From NCBI GenBank assembly GCA_027315105.1, contig DAHUYP010000076.1, positions 1-64,000 on the forward strand: a stretch of DNA of 64,000 nucleotides, in the 5' to 3' direction. The position numbers and the translations under genes are program-made. Origin of the DNA: Gammaproteobacteria bacterium (lineage in GTDB: Bacteria; Pseudomonadota; Gammaproteobacteria; Steroidobacterales; Steroidobacteraceae). The notes below the pieces were generated by a model. It saw nothing but the letters and a program-made list of their open reading frames with translations. It searched no databases and was not told where the DNA came from. Shown piece after piece: positions 1 to 9,394 of this stretch. Each line of letters starts with the position of its first letter. Positions within the stretch are counted from its first letter, which is position 1.

Positions 1-5
1 AGACG

Positions 6-503
6 ATGTTTCAGGCGGCGCTCGCGCACAGCGACGGCTTGGCGGGCGCGCACTGCATCCACGAGTTGTGGATGCGGCAGGCAATGCAGATCCAGATCGA
101 GGCGGGACTGGAACGGCTCTGGCAGCATGCGGCGGCATCGATTCCGGAATGGCTGCCGATGCGCTACGTCGAGTGGCTGCCGCTGGCGTACGAGGTGGCG
201 GGACGGTTTCAGGCGCCTCGCGGCCGAAGCAATATCTATCTGATCCTGCTCGACTATCGGGACAGCCGCGATGAGCCCTACGGCGCATACGTCGGCATGA
301 GCCGCTATGCGCCGGGGGCGCGGTTCGATCAGCACAAGGCAGGCATTCGGGCTGCCGGCAGCGTGCTGCGGCGCGGGCTCGAAGCGCTCACGGGGCCGAC
401 ACTGCATCTGCAGAATATCAAGCGCTCCGAGGCTGCGCAGATCGAGGAGCTACTGGCGGCGGCGCTGCGCGCCGAGGGATTATTCGTGCAAGGCGGGCAC
501 TGA
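6..503 (+). CDS. GIY-YIG-like protein of unknown function (5' end uncertain)
   Basis: A 165-residue reading frame whose middle reads IYLILLDY, then AYVGMSRY, then RFDQHKAG. This order (hydrophobic strand with a Y, then YVG, then an Arg/His helix) resembles the GIY-YIG endonuclease fold, with degenerate first motif. No partner domain is present. The ATG lies 5 bases from the window edge and the frame is open to the edge, so the true start may lie outside. It ends 4 bases before the Nramp gene, so the two are probably co-transcribed. Family assignment is by motif pattern only; nuclease activity is not implied. Confidence 0.6.
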   Translation: MFQAALAHSDGLAGAHCIHELWMRQAMQIQIEAGLERLWQHAAASIPEWLPMRYVEWLPLAYEVAGRFQAPRGRSNIYLILLDYRDSRDEPYGAYVGMSRYAPGARFDQHKAGIRAAGSVLRRGLEALTGPTLHLQNIKRSEAAQIEELLAAALRAEGLFVQGGH

Positions 504-507
504 GCGG

Positions 508-1785
508 GTGCTGACTCTCCAGGCACTCAGACGGCGGCTCGCCGAGCATCCGCTGGCGCGCGTCGGCCCCGGGCTCGTCACGGGAGTCGCGGACGACGAT
601 CCCAGCGGCATCGCGACCTATTCACAGGCCGGGGCCCAGTTCGGGTTCAATCTGTTGTGGACCATGCCGGTCTCCTATCCGCTGATGGCCGCAGTGCAGT
701 CGCTCTGCGGGCGCATCGGCCGCGTGACCGGTCAGGGGCTGGCCAGCAACATCAAGCGCGCCTTTCCCGCCTGGGTGCTCTACGGCACGGTGTGGCTGCT
801 GCTGCTTGCCAATACGTTCAACATCGCCGCCGACGTCGCAACCATGGGTGACGTGACCGCTCTGATGGTCGGCGGAAGCCGCCATCTGTGGACGATCGGA
901 TTGGTGATGGCCTCACTGCTGCTGCAGATCGTCATTCCATACCATCGGTACGTCAAATACCTGAAGTGGCTGACGTTCTCGCTGCTGTCCTACGCGGCGG
1001 TGCTGTTCACGGTGCGCGTACCGTGGTCAACGGTGGCACTACGGACCGTGGCGCCGAAGTTGGCGTTCGATGCACCTACCGCGACCGTGGTCGTCGGGGT
1101 GTTCGGAACGACGATCAGCCCGTATCTTTTCTTCTGGCAATGCTCGGAGGAAGTGGAGGACATGCGCGCCCGAACCGGCGCCCGCTCGCTGCTGGCCGAA
1201 GGCGCGGATGCGGCGCGGGAGTTGCGCCGTATCCACTGGGACACGTGGAGCGGGATGTTCTATTCGAATCTGATGGCCTTTTTCGTCATCCTCGCGACCG
1301 CGGTCACCCTGCACGTCGCGGGGGTCACGGACATCCAGAGCGCCACCGAGGCGGCCGGCGCGCTGCGACCGCTGGCCGGAGACTTTGCGTTCTATCTGTT
1401 CTCGCTGGGCATCATCGGCGTGGGTTTGATCGGCGTGCCGGTGCTGGCGGGTTCTGCGGGCTATGCGATGGCGGAGGCTATGGGGTGGCCGTCGGGGCTC
1501 GAAGTGCCGGTGAACGATGCCCGCGGTTTCTACGGTGTCATTGCCGTCGCCATGCTCGCGGGATTGACGCTCGGCTATACGCCGATCAACCCCATCAAGG
1601 CGCTGTTCTACAGCGCGGTGATCAACGGCATCGTGGCCGTGCCGCTGATCGTAGTGGTACTGCTGCTCGCGTCTCGATCGGTCGTCATGGGTGCGTACAC
1701 CGCAGATCGCGCGACGCTGCTTCTGGGCTGGGTCGCAGCGGCCGTCATGGCGCTGGCGGGGCTCGGGATGCTGATTCCGTCTTGA
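508..1785 (+). CDS. Nramp-family divalent metal cation transporter
   Basis: Encodes about 425 residues with around eleven hydrophobic segments. The N-terminal GPGLVTGVADDDPSGIAT stretch is the TM1 signature of Nramp transporters, in the DPSG variant rather than the DPGN of classical manganese/iron carriers, so the substrate may differ from Mn/Fe. A frame runs back to 307 but there it overlaps the preceding gene out of frame; the GTG at 508, 4 bases after that gene's stop, gives a normal N-terminus. It is an inner-membrane protein, proton- or metal-driven. The stop codon abuts the stop of the convergent kup gene with no spacer, so terminators must lie inside the genes or be shared. Confidence 0.85.
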   Translation: MLTLQALRRRLAEHPLARVGPGLVTGVADDDPSGIATYSQAGAQFGFNLLWTMPVSYPLMAAVQSLCGRIGRVTGQGLASNIKRAFPAWVLYGTVWLLLLANTFNIAADVATMGDVTALMVGGSRHLWTIGLVMASLLLQIVIPYHRYVKYLKWLTFSLLSYAAVLFTVRVPWSTVALRTVAPKLAFDAPTATVVVGVFGTTISPYLFFWQCSEEVEDMRARTGARSLLAEGADAARELRRIHWDTWSGMFYSNLMAFFVILATAVTLHVAGVTDIQSATEAAGALRPLAGDFAFYLFSLGIIGVGLIGVPVLAGSAGYAMAEAMGWPSGLEVPVNDARGFYGVIAVAMLAGLTLGYTPINPIKALFYSAVINGIVAVPLIVVVLLLASRSVVMGAYTADRATLLLGWVAAAVMALAGLGMLIPS

Positions 1786-3675
1786 TCAAATGGAGACGTG
1801 GCGGCCGATCTCGACCACGTCGTCGCTCGGCAGGCGCAGGAAGTCGCCGACGTGCATGGCGTTCCTCGCCATCGCGGCGTAGAGCACCTCCTGCCATGCC
1901 GGCAGTCCCAGACCGTCCTCGCGATGCACGATCGTCTCGCGTCCGACATAGTAGGTCACGTCGTCGAGCTGCAACGTGCAGCCGAGCGCGGGGGTCAGGC
2001 GCAGCAGGGCAGGGATATCGGGCCGTTCCATGAAACCGTAGTGGGCCGTGGCGCGGCAGAAATCGGGTGCGAGCGGCGTGATCTTCAGGCGCTCGCTGTG
2101 CTTGATCCACGGCACCGATTCCGTGATGACGGTGAGCACGAACAGCTTCTGGTGCAGGGCGCGATTCTTCGCGACGTGCCATTTCATGACCGGCGGTGTA
2201 TCCCGCGCGGTTCGGGTCACGAAGACCGCCGTTCCCGGCACCCGGGGAATGTGCCTGGCCTCGATGTCGGCGAGAAATTCGCCGATCGGCGTCACCGTCT
2301 CGCTCACGGCGCGCGATACCGCGGCCGTGCCGCGATGCCAGATCAACATGGCGCCGTAGACCAGGCCGGCGAGCAGCAGCGGTACGTAGCCTCCCTCCAT
2401 GACCTTGAGCAGATTGGCGCCGAAGAATGCCAGATCGACGCACAGGAACAGGCCCGCCAGCGCGGCACTGGCCCATAGACTCCAGCCCCAGACATCTCGC
2501 ATCGCCATGAACAGCAGCGCCGAGGTCATCAGCATGGTCAGCGACACCGCGATGCCGTAGGCTGCCGCCAGATTGTCCGATTTGCCGAAGAACAGCGTCA
2601 AACCGACCGTCACGGCCAGCAGCAGCCAGTTGACGGCGGCGACGTAGATCTGCCCGTAGCCGATTTCGGACGTTTGCTTGATTCTCAGCCGCGGCAACCA
2701 GCCGAGCTGGATGGCCTGGCGGGTCATCGAGAACGCCCCGGTGATGATGGATTGGCTGGCGATGATGGTGGCCAGGGTCGCGAGCACTATCAATGGGATC
2801 AGCAGCTGCGGTGGGCACAGCCGGAAGAAGATATTGTCGGTCGTCGGGGCGCCCTCGAGCACGATCGCCGCCTGTCCGGCGTAGTTGAGCAACAGGCTCG
2901 GAAACACGATCGCGCCCCATGCCAGGCGAATGGGCCGCGGCCCGAAGTGGCCCATGTCCGCGTACAGTGCCTCGGCACCGGTCACGCACAGAAAGACTCC
3001 ACCCAGCACCAGGAAACTGGCGAGCCCGTGCACGGCAAGGTAGCGCAGGCCATAGAGCGGATTGAGCGCCGCCAGGACGCTCGGGTGCTGTGCGATGCCC
3101 CAGATTCCAAGCGCTGCGATCGACAGGAACCAGAGCCCCATGATGGGGCCGAATGCGCTGCCGATGCGCGAAGTGCCCTTGGGCTGAATGGCGAACAGGG
3201 CGAAGAGCACTGCCACCGCCGCCGGCAATATATAGGGGTGAAGCTCGGGCACCGCGATGTCGAGGCCCTCGAGCGCGGACAGCACCGATATGGCCGGCGT
3301 GATTGCGCCGTCGCCATAGATCAATGCGGCGCCCAGCAAGCCCACCGCCACGATGGCCGGTCGCTGATGCTTCTTGAGCGCCAGCAGCGACATCAACGCG
3401 AGAATGCCGCCTTCGCCGTCGTTGTCGATGCTCATCGCGACGGTGACGTACTTGATGGTCGTGATGAATATGAGCGTCCAGAGCACCAGCGACAGCAGCC
3501 CGAGGATGGTGTCCGGGGCCGGTTGGTTGCCGGCGAGATTCAGGACGGTCTTGAGAGTATAGAGCGGGCTGGTGCCGATATCGCCGAAGACGATGCCAAG
3601 CGCCGAGAGCGCGAGCACGGGAAGGCCGTCGCGTGTTCGGGCCGGCGGTACATCAAGGTGCTGCGTGGCTGGCAT
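1786..3675 (-). CDS. kup: Low-affinity potassium transport system protein Kup
   Basis: A 629-residue protein of the KUP/HAK/KT family, which imports potassium with protons across the inner membrane. The family signature GDIGTSPLY is at residues 31-39, followed by about twelve membrane segments to around residue 430 and a hydrophilic C-terminal domain of roughly 190 residues, the normal Kup architecture and length. The ATG at 3675 places the signature correctly. It lies downstream of the secreted peptidase gene on the same strand, separated by a 65-base spacer containing a GC-rich tandem repeat. Confidence 0.96.
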   Translation of the reverse strand: MPATQHLDVPPARTRDGLPVLALSALGIVFGDIGTSPLYTLKTVLNLAGNQPAPDTILGLLSLVLWTLIFITTIKYVTVAMSIDNDGEGGILALMSLLALKKHQRPAIVAVGLLGAALIYGDGAITPAISVLSALEGLDIAVPELHPYILPAAVAVLFALFAIQPKGTSRIGSAFGPIMGLWFLSIAALGIWGIAQHPSVLAALNPLYGLRYLAVHGLASFLVLGGVFLCVTGAEALYADMGHFGPRPIRLAWGAIVFPSLLLNYAGQAAIVLEGAPTTDNIFFRLCPPQLLIPLIVLATLATIIASQSIITGAFSMTRQAIQLGWLPRLRIKQTSEIGYGQIYVAAVNWLLLAVTVGLTLFFGKSDNLAAAYGIAVSLTMLMTSALLFMAMRDVWGWSLWASAALAGLFLCVDLAFFGANLLKVMEGGYVPLLLAGLVYGAMLIWHRGTAAVSRAVSETVTPIGEFLADIEARHIPRVPGTAVFVTRTARDTPPVMKWHVAKNRALHQKLFVLTVITESVPWIKHSERLKITPLAPDFCRATAHYGFMERPDIPALLRLTPALGCTLQLDDVTYYVGRETIVHREDGLGLPAWQEVLYAAMARNAMHVGDFLRLPSDDVVEIGRHVSI

Positions 3676-3697
3676 CGGGGGGTCCTGGGAAAGCCTG

Positions 3698-3735
3698 GCG
3701 GGGCGGCGGGGCGGCGGGGCGCGCGGGGCGCGCGG
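3698..3735. repeat. GC-only tandem repeat between peptidase and kup
   Basis: About 38 bases made only of G and C, built from units GGGGCGGC (repeated) and then GGGGCGCGC (repeated). It lies in the spacer just upstream of kup on the coding strand of kup as a C-rich tract. It could form a stable RNA structure near the kup start or simply be slippage-prone low-complexity DNA. Confidence 0.6.
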
Positions 3736-3740
3736 TCCGA

Positions 3741-5900
3741 TCAGTCCATCAGTTTTTCGGTGAAGTACGTCATTTCAAGCGCGCGGGTGTGCGCCTGTTC
3801 CTTCAGATTGGCGCCGGCCGCATGGCCGCCCTCGATGACCTCGTAGAACAGGTAGGGTATGCCCATGGCCGCCAGCTTCGCGGCGAACTTGCGCGCATGT
3901 TGTGGGCCGACGCGGTCATCCTTGGTGGTGGTCCATATGAATGGCTCCGGGTAATGGACACCGCTCTTGAGATTATCGTACGGAGAGATCGAGGCGAGGA
4001 ACGCGCGCTCCTCGGGGTTGCCGACGCTGCCGTACTCGCCGACCCAGGAGGACCCAGCAGCGATCTTCTCGAACCGCAGCATGTCGAGCAGCGGCACCTG
4101 AATGTCGACTGCGTTCCACAGCGAGGGGTGCTGTGTGAATTCGACGCCCATGAGCAGGCCGCCGTTGGATCCGCCCTGGATCCCCAGGCGCCGCGCGCTG
4201 GTTATCCTGCGCGCGACCAGATCCTCGGCTACGGCGGCAAAATCGTCGTAGATGCGCTGGCGATGCGTCTTCAGCCCCGCTTCGTGCCAGGCCGGGCCGA
4301 ATTCGCCGCCGCCGCGGATGTTCGCGAGTACATAGACGCCGCCGCGCTCGAGCCACAGCTTGCCAACGTCGGCGGAGTAGGTCGGTGTCTGCGACACTTG
4401 AAAGCCGCCGTAGGCGTGCAGGATGGTCGGATTCTGTCCATCCAGCCGCATCGCCGCCTTGTGCACCACGAAGTACGGAATCCGGGTGCCGTCCCTGGAA
4501 GTCGCCTGGAACTGCTCGACGACGCAGCCCGAGGCGTCGAATTTCGGCGGCAGCTGCTTGACCTTGGCGAGCCCGCCGTTTGCCGCGTCGAGCAGCCACA
4601 GGCTCGAGGGCAGCAAGAAGCCGGTCACGTCGAGAAATGCCTGCTCGCTGTGCCAATCCGCTGCGACGACGGAAATCGAGGCGTTATCGGGCAACTGGAG
4701 CGCGCGCCGGCGCCAGCCCCCATCGGTCGCGGGCGCATAGACGAAGGCGCGTCCCTTCACATTCCGATAGATCGTCACGATCAGTTCCGAGCGCGTGGCG
4801 CCGGCTTCGCCGAGAGTCTCCCGCGGTCCCGGTGCGTACACCAGGCGCGGCCGAAGGTGCTGCGGGTCTGCCAGGGCGTCGCTCAATCCGATCGAAACCA
4901 GCGCGCCTTCCGGCAAGCGGTGGGGTCCCGCGTTCCAGGGCTGGTTCAGCTTGACGAGCAATCGGCCGGCGAGCAGATCCTGGAAGTCCACCTTCAACGG
5001 CAGACTGAGCTTCACGGGTCCGGCTGGGCCGAGAAGATAGTTCTCGGTCTCGAAAAAACTGATCGCGCGCTGGATCAGTACGGCCTTGTGGCCGCTGCCA
5101 TCCTCGAGGCTGGAGACGTCCACTTCCACGTCGTCGGGTCGGCCGCGAAATATCTCGTGTGCTGCCGACAGCGCCTCGCCCCGCTTCAAGGACTTGACCA
5201 CGAACGGATAGCCGGAGGCAGTCAGCGTGCCCGCTCCCCAGTCGCGCGCCACCAGCAGCCGATCCTGGTCGAGCCAGGCCGCGCTCTGCTTGGCCCTGGG
5301 CAGCTCGAAGCCGTGTTGCACGAATTGATCGCTCGCGAGGTCGAATTCCCGCACCGTGCTCGCATCTTCGCCGCCATCGGAGAGCATCACCAGGCACAGC
5401 CGCTCCTCCGGTCGCAGGCAATTCGCACCCTTCCAGAACCAATTGGCGTTCTCCGCCCGTGCGAGCGCATCGAGATCCAGTACCGTGCTCCATTGCGGCG
5501 CTGGCGCGCGGTAATTCGCCAGCGTAGTCTTGCGCCAGATGCCGCGCACGTGCACCGAATCGCGCCAGAAGTTGTAGATCTCTCCGGCCAGGAAGCTCGG
5601 CATCGGGATGCGATCCTTGGCCTCGGCGATGGTCAGCGCGTCCGCGTAGAGCCCGGGATATCGGGGATCGTTCTCCAGTACGGCGAGCGTCTTGGCGTTC
5701 TCGCTCCTGACCCAGTTCATCGATCGGTCGCCGTCCTGCTCCAGCCAGATGAACGGGTCGCTATCGGCGGCCGGCGCCTCGGGCGCCGCGGGCGCCGCGG
5801 GCGGCGCGGGCGGCGCGGCAAGCACCGGGCCCAGCAGTGCGAGCGTCGCCGCCAGGAAAAGATATCCGGATGAGCGGACCAGAATGGGCGCAAGTCTCAC
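3741..5900 (-). CDS. Secreted prolyl oligopeptidase family (S9) serine peptidase
   Basis: Encodes 719 residues from a GTG at 5900. That start has an ideal AGGAG seven bases upstream and gives an immediate signal peptide (hydrophobic core YLFLAATLALLGPVLA, cleavage after ALA); the longer frame to 6011 lacks this. The C-terminal alpha/beta-hydrolase domain shows GGSNGG with nucleophile Ser578, an Asp pair in DDRV at 661-662, and His693 in EGGH. The N-terminal two-thirds should be the beta-propeller that restricts access to oligopeptides. Likely periplasmic. The nearest class is S9A/prolyl endopeptidase-like; exact specificity cannot be read. Confidence 0.9.
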   Translation of the reverse strand: MRLAPILVRSSGYLFLAATLALLGPVLAAPPAPPAAPAAPEAPAADSDPFIWLEQDGDRSMNWVRSENAKTLAVLENDPRYPGLYADALTIAEAKDRIPMPSFLAGEIYNFWRDSVHVRGIWRKTTLANYRAPAPQWSTVLDLDALARAENANWFWKGANCLRPEERLCLVMLSDGGEDASTVREFDLASDQFVQHGFELPRAKQSAAWLDQDRLLVARDWGAGTLTASGYPFVVKSLKRGEALSAAHEIFRGRPDDVEVDVSSLEDGSGHKAVLIQRAISFFETENYLLGPAGPVKLSLPLKVDFQDLLAGRLLVKLNQPWNAGPHRLPEGALVSIGLSDALADPQHLRPRLVYAPGPRETLGEAGATRSELIVTIYRNVKGRAFVYAPATDGGWRRRALQLPDNASISVVAADWHSEQAFLDVTGFLLPSSLWLLDAANGGLAKVKQLPPKFDASGCVVEQFQATSRDGTRIPYFVVHKAAMRLDGQNPTILHAYGGFQVSQTPTYSADVGKLWLERGGVYVLANIRGGGEFGPAWHEAGLKTHRQRIYDDFAAVAEDLVARRITSARRLGIQGGSNGGLLMGVEFTQHPSLWNAVDIQVPLLDMLRFEKIAAGSSWVGEYGSVGNPEERAFLASISPYDNLKSGVHYPEPFIWTTTKDDRVGPQHARKFAAKLAAMGIPYLFYEVIEGGHAAGANLKEQAHTRALEMTYFTEKLMD

Positions 5901-6096
5901 CTGAGGTCTCCTGCGGTCGGGACGGCGGATGGGTCGGGGAAGAATCATCGAACGCGCAATCTTAGCGAATGCCGGGGTGCGCATGGGCTGCCGGGCGAAT
6001 CGGGCGGCCATGCGTCTCAGTTCCCGGCCGATGAGGGTGGCGGCGGGGGCGCCTTATAGTAGTGTTCTGCAGCCGCATCGATTTCGTGGAAGACAT

Positions 6097-6972
6097 ATGG
6101 TTGCCTGGCGACTGGTGGTCTCGATACTGCTGCTCTGCGGGCCCTGTCCGGTGGCGCTGGCGGGGGAGGGTCTGCATACCTTCTGGCAGGTCAAGGGCAG
6201 GCAGAATACCGTCTATCTGCTGGGCTCGGTACACATGCTCAAGCCTGATGACAGCGCCGTGCCGGCCGAGGCCCTGGACGCCTACGCCGCGTCCAGGGTT
6301 CTGGTGATGGAACTGGATCTCAATGATGTCGGCGCCGATGATCTGCTCGGTTCCGGCCAGGAGCTGGCGACGCTGCCGCAGGGCCAGTCGCTGCCGAGCG
6401 TGCTCGGGCCGGAGCTCAACGCGCAGCTCGAGTCGCGGCTGAGGGCCGATGGCCTCGATCCGGGGATCCTGAGCCATTCGCAACCATGGTTTGCGGCGCT
6501 GCTGCTCGAGCAGTTGCAGCTCGCGAAATCGGGCTTCGAACCGGGCGCCGGCGTCGACGAGCAGTTCGCCCAGCGCGCGCTGGCCGATCACAAGCCGATC
6601 ATCGGCCTGGAAACGCTCGACGAGCAGATGGGAATCTTCGCGCATCTGTCGCTGGAGCAGCAGCGCCAATACCTGCGCTCGACCCTGCAGCAATCCAGTA
6701 CCGATGCGGGCGAAACGCAGGAGATCGTTCGCGCCTGGCAGCACGGCGATACGGCCAGACTGGAGCAGATAATGCGTCAGGATTCCAGGGATTCCCCCGA
6801 GCTTTATCGCCTGCTGACCACCGACCGCAATCGCAAATGGCTGCCGAAGATCCTGGAGCTGCTGGATGGCGATGACGATTGTCTGATCATCGTCGGCGCG
6901 ATGCATCTGATCGGCCACGACGGCGTCATCGACCTGCTCCAGCAGCGCGGCTTCGCGGCCGTACAGCGCTGA
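6097..6972 (+). CDS. TraB/GumN family periplasmic protein
   Basis: Encodes 291 residues with a signal peptide (VAWRLVVSILLLCGPCPVALA). The TraB/GumN family signature is present at both ends: YLLGSVHMLKPDD near the N-terminus and IIVGAMHLIGHDGV near the C-terminus, with central GVDEQF and GLETLDEQ. The fold is related to metal-dependent EreA/ChaN-like proteins, and plant or pathogen members are called pheromone shutdown or gum-related, but bacterial function is not settled. The ATG at 6097 follows a GGAAG and begins at the signal peptide; the longer frame upstream overlaps the divergent peptidase gene. A second paralogue lies at 31588-32619. Confidence 0.85.
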   Translation: MVAWRLVVSILLLCGPCPVALAGEGLHTFWQVKGRQNTVYLLGSVHMLKPDDSAVPAEALDAYAASRVLVMELDLNDVGADDLLGSGQELATLPQGQSLPSVLGPELNAQLESRLRADGLDPGILSHSQPWFAALLLEQLQLAKSGFEPGAGVDEQFAQRALADHKPIIGLETLDEQMGIFAHLSLEQQRQYLRSTLQQSSTDAGETQEIVRAWQHGDTARLEQIMRQDSRDSPELYRLLTTDRNRKWLPKILELLDGDDDCLIIVGAMHLIGHDGVIDLLQQRGFAAVQR

Positions 6973-6981
6973 GCGGGTGCC

Positions 6982-7530
6982 TCACCACGTCAGGTCGTCG
7001 GGAACCGCAAAGTCGCGATAGGCGTCGTCGACGCTGCCCGGATCCGGGCCGGCGCCGTAGGCAATGACGGCACGCTCGTCGCGCTCGCGAATGCGGGCCG
7101 CTGCCGCGGCCGGCACCAGGTCGTAGCGCCCGTCGCAGCGCACGATGGCGATCTCGCCGCGGCTGAGCCGCTCGCGCACCGAGGCATCGGCGGGTATGCG
7201 GCGGACTTTGTTGCCGTCGACAAAATTGTACGACTCATCGGTGTCCGCTCTGGGCAAGCGGTGCTGCTCGATCAGCTGCCGTATCTGTGCCTGGCGGGCT
7301 TTCTTGTCCGCCTGCTCCTGCTGTCGCCGATTCAGCTCCTGATCGCGCTCGGCCTTGGCGAGCTGCGCCTGCTGTGCGGCCCGCGCCGGCTCGGAGGCCG
7401 CGCCGCGCAGCTGCTTGGGCAGCTGCTGCCGCCCCTGCTGTTGCAGCTGCAGTTGGCGCTCGGCTTCCCTGGCTTGCTTTTCACTGACCAGTCCTGCCTT
7501 CAACAGCTGATCGCGCAACGACATGCTCAT
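6982..7530 (-). CDS. DUF2058 family protein (YaiL-like)
   Basis: A 182-residue cytosolic protein. It begins SLRDQLLKAGLVSEKQA, then has a long Gln/Ala/Arg-rich, probably helical coiled region to about residue 95, and a compact C-terminal domain beginning IRQLIEQHRLP and YNFVDGNKVRRI. This is the layout of the DUF2058 family (E. coli YaiL), whose biochemical role is not known with certainty. Start at 7530 is an ATG with a second in-frame ATG two codons on. It converges on the TraB gene with a 9-base gap. Confidence 0.88.
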   Translation of the reverse strand: MSMSLRDQLLKAGLVSEKQAREAERQLQLQQQGRQQLPKQLRGAASEPARAAQQAQLAKAERDQELNRRQQEQADKKARQAQIRQLIEQHRLPRADTDESYNFVDGNKVRRIPADASVRERLSRGEIAIVRCDGRYDLVPAAAAARIRERDERAVIAYGAGPDPGSVDDAYRDFAVPDDLTW

Positions 7531-7675
7531 GAATCGCGATGACTCTTTCCGGTCGAATGCGGGTGAATCTTAGCGCGCCCCCGTCATGTGCGCATGCTTT
7601 GTCGCATCGCGTTGGGCGTTTGCCGTGCGGGCGGATTCGTAGCAAGATCCGTCACCGTTCCCGTGGCACGATGGC

Positions 7676-8263
7676 ATGCCGATGACACCATGGCTACGTT
7701 CTACTGCGGTTGTACGCCGGACACCGTTTCGGGCCGCGCTGATCGGTCTGGGCGCGACTGCCGCACTGCATTGGGGGCCGGCGCCGGCGCACGACCTGCG
7801 GCCGCCGGATGTGCCGACTGCACTGCAGGTACCTGCGGGACAGCGGTTGATGCTCGCGCTGCGTGCAAAAGGCGTGCAGATCTACGAGTGCAGGGCCAGC
7901 GGCGATCCGCGGGCCCCGTACGCGTGGAAATTGCAGGGCCCCGAGGCGAAGCTATTCGATGCGGCCGGACATCAGGTCGGCAAGCACTACGCGGGTCCGA
8001 CCTGGGAGTCGAACGACGGCAGCAAGGTGGTCGGCGAAGTGCGTGCCCAGGACGCGGGACCGGACTCGACGGCGGTGGCCTGGCTGCTGCTGACTGCCAA
8101 ATCCACCAGTGGCAGCGGCGTCTTCGGCAAGGTGCAGAGCATCCAGCGCGTGCGTACCTCGGGTGGCCAGGCACCCGCCGGTCCCTGCGGCATTGGCCAG
8201 GCGCACCGGACGCTGCGAGTGCCGTACACGGCGAGCTACTACTTCTACGCCGCCGATTCCTAG
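7676..8263 (+). CDS. DUF3455 domain-containing secreted protein
   Basis: A 195-residue protein with a basic N-terminus and hydrophobic segment (about residues 17-35) ending APAHD, consistent with a signal peptide. The mature part has PPDVPTALQVPAGQRL, IYECRA, WESNDGSKVVG and a C-terminal VPYTASYYFY, all matching the DUF3455 family seen in bacteria and fungi. Function is unknown. It stands alone between DUF2058 and a methyltransferase gene. Confidence 0.85.
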   Translation: MPMTPWLRSTAVVRRTPFRAALIGLGATAALHWGPAPAHDLRPPDVPTALQVPAGQRLMLALRAKGVQIYECRASGDPRAPYAWKLQGPEAKLFDAAGHQVGKHYAGPTWESNDGSKVVGEVRAQDAGPDSTAVAWLLLTAKSTSGSGVFGKVQSIQRVRTSGGQAPAGPCGIGQAHRTLRVPYTASYYFYAADS

Positions 8264-8509
8264 AGCGGCTCGCGGGGCCTTGCGCTCGCGATCGGGTCCT
8301 CGCGGCAGATGCATGTCGGCCGCGGCGAATTGACAGGCCGGTCGCGATCCCTGAGGATGACCGACGGCTTGCCCGGCCCATGTCGCCGGGGCGATGCGCC
8401 GGGCGATGAACCCAATCCTACGTTGGGCGTCAGATCGGCAGCCGCGGGCTTGCGGCTTCACTCGGCAACCCGGCACGCGCTTGAGGCGGTGCCGGACAGG
8501 ATCTGACGG

Positions 8510-9394
8510 ATGTATTTCGATTGGAGACGGTCGGCCTTCCGATCGCTGCGCGACATCGGCCTGTTCCTGGCCAGCGCGCGCAGCGACGCGCGACTGCAGG
8601 CATTACGGCGGCAGTCGACCAGTTGTCCGATTGCCTTCGATGCACTCTATCGAGACGCGCCGCAGAATGACCCCTGGGCCTCGAGCCTGCCGCGATACCA
8701 GTATCAGCGGCGCAAGTACGACGCCCTGGTAAGGCTGCTGCCGCAACGCCGCTTCCGGCGGGCACTCGATCTGGGCTGCGGCCTCGGACTGCTGACCGAG
8801 CGTCTGGCGCGCTGCGCACAAGAGGTGATCGGGATCGACGTCTCGTCGGTTGCACTCCGATGCGCCGCCGAGAGAACGCAGCCATTGAAGAACGTGCAAC
8901 TGCGGCAAGGGGACATCACGGCGCTGGCCCCCGAGCTCAACGGCAGCTTCGATCTCGTGGTCGTGGCCGACACGATCTATTATCTGCCGCCGCCGATTCA
9001 GGATGGGCTGCTCAAGCAGCTGGCCGCCCGATTATCCGGATTGCTGTCGCCGGACGGCATCCTGATGGTCGTGAACCATTATTTCCCGTTGCCGAACGCG
9101 GAGACGAGGCTCACGCGTCGAATCCATCGGGCCTTTCAATGGTCACCGGGCCTCACGCTCATGTCCGAGCACAGGCGCGCTTTCTACCTCGCAACCTTGT
9201 TGGGGCACAGCTTGCTGGGGCACAGCGCTGCCCCGGAACAGAGGCCGCCGGCTCAGGTCCAATCGCCCCCGCCGCCGCCGCCCATGTCGCCGCCGCCGAA
9301 TGATCCGCCGCCGTCGTCCCAGGAGCCGGCGTCGGAGATGCCGAAATCATTGCCGCCCATGTCGGTATTTTCGGGGATCGGCGGGGAATCGTAG
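8510..9394 (+). CDS. SAM-dependent methyltransferase, NodS-like, with antisense-encoded tail
   Basis: Encodes 294 residues. A class I methyltransferase core lies at about residues 75-190: ALDLGCGLGLLTERLA is the SAM-binding glycine loop, GIDVSSVAL follows as the acidic strand, and FDLVVVADTIYYL is motif IV. The IYYL and helical N-terminus recall the NodS/PF05401 group. After about residue 245 the sequence becomes Pro/Ser low-complexity because the gene runs 142 bases into the convergent TPR gene, opposite that gene's Gly-rich tail. The tail is therefore probably not conserved. Substrate unknown. Confidence 0.8.
   Translation: MYFDWRRSAFRSLRDIGLFLASARSDARLQALRRQSTSCPIAFDALYRDAPQNDPWASSLPRYQYQRRKYDALVRLLPQRRFRRALDLGCGLGLLTERLARCAQEVIGIDVSSVALRCAAERTQPLKNVQLRQGDITALAPELNGSFDLVVVADTIYYLPPPIQDGLLKQLAARLSGLLSPDGILMVVNHYFPLPNAETRLTRRIHRAFQWSPGLTLMSEHRRAFYLATLLGHSLLGHSAAPEQRPPAQVQSPPPPPPMSPPPNDPPPSSQEPASEMPKSLPPMSVFSGIGGES

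Noticed and set aside
6-503. Endonuclease function for the GIY-YIG-like protein
   Set aside because: The first GIY motif is degenerate and no catalytic Glu/Arg set could be assigned, so only fold similarity is claimed.
3698-3735. GC tandem repeat considered as a CRISPR-like or mobile repeat
   Set aside because: No spacers, no flanking cas genes and the units are 8-9 bases of G and C only.
3633-5873. Long plus-strand frame over the S9 peptidase
   Set aside because: High-GC antisense shadow; no domain, low-complexity composition, and the peptidase with catalytic triad is on the other strand.
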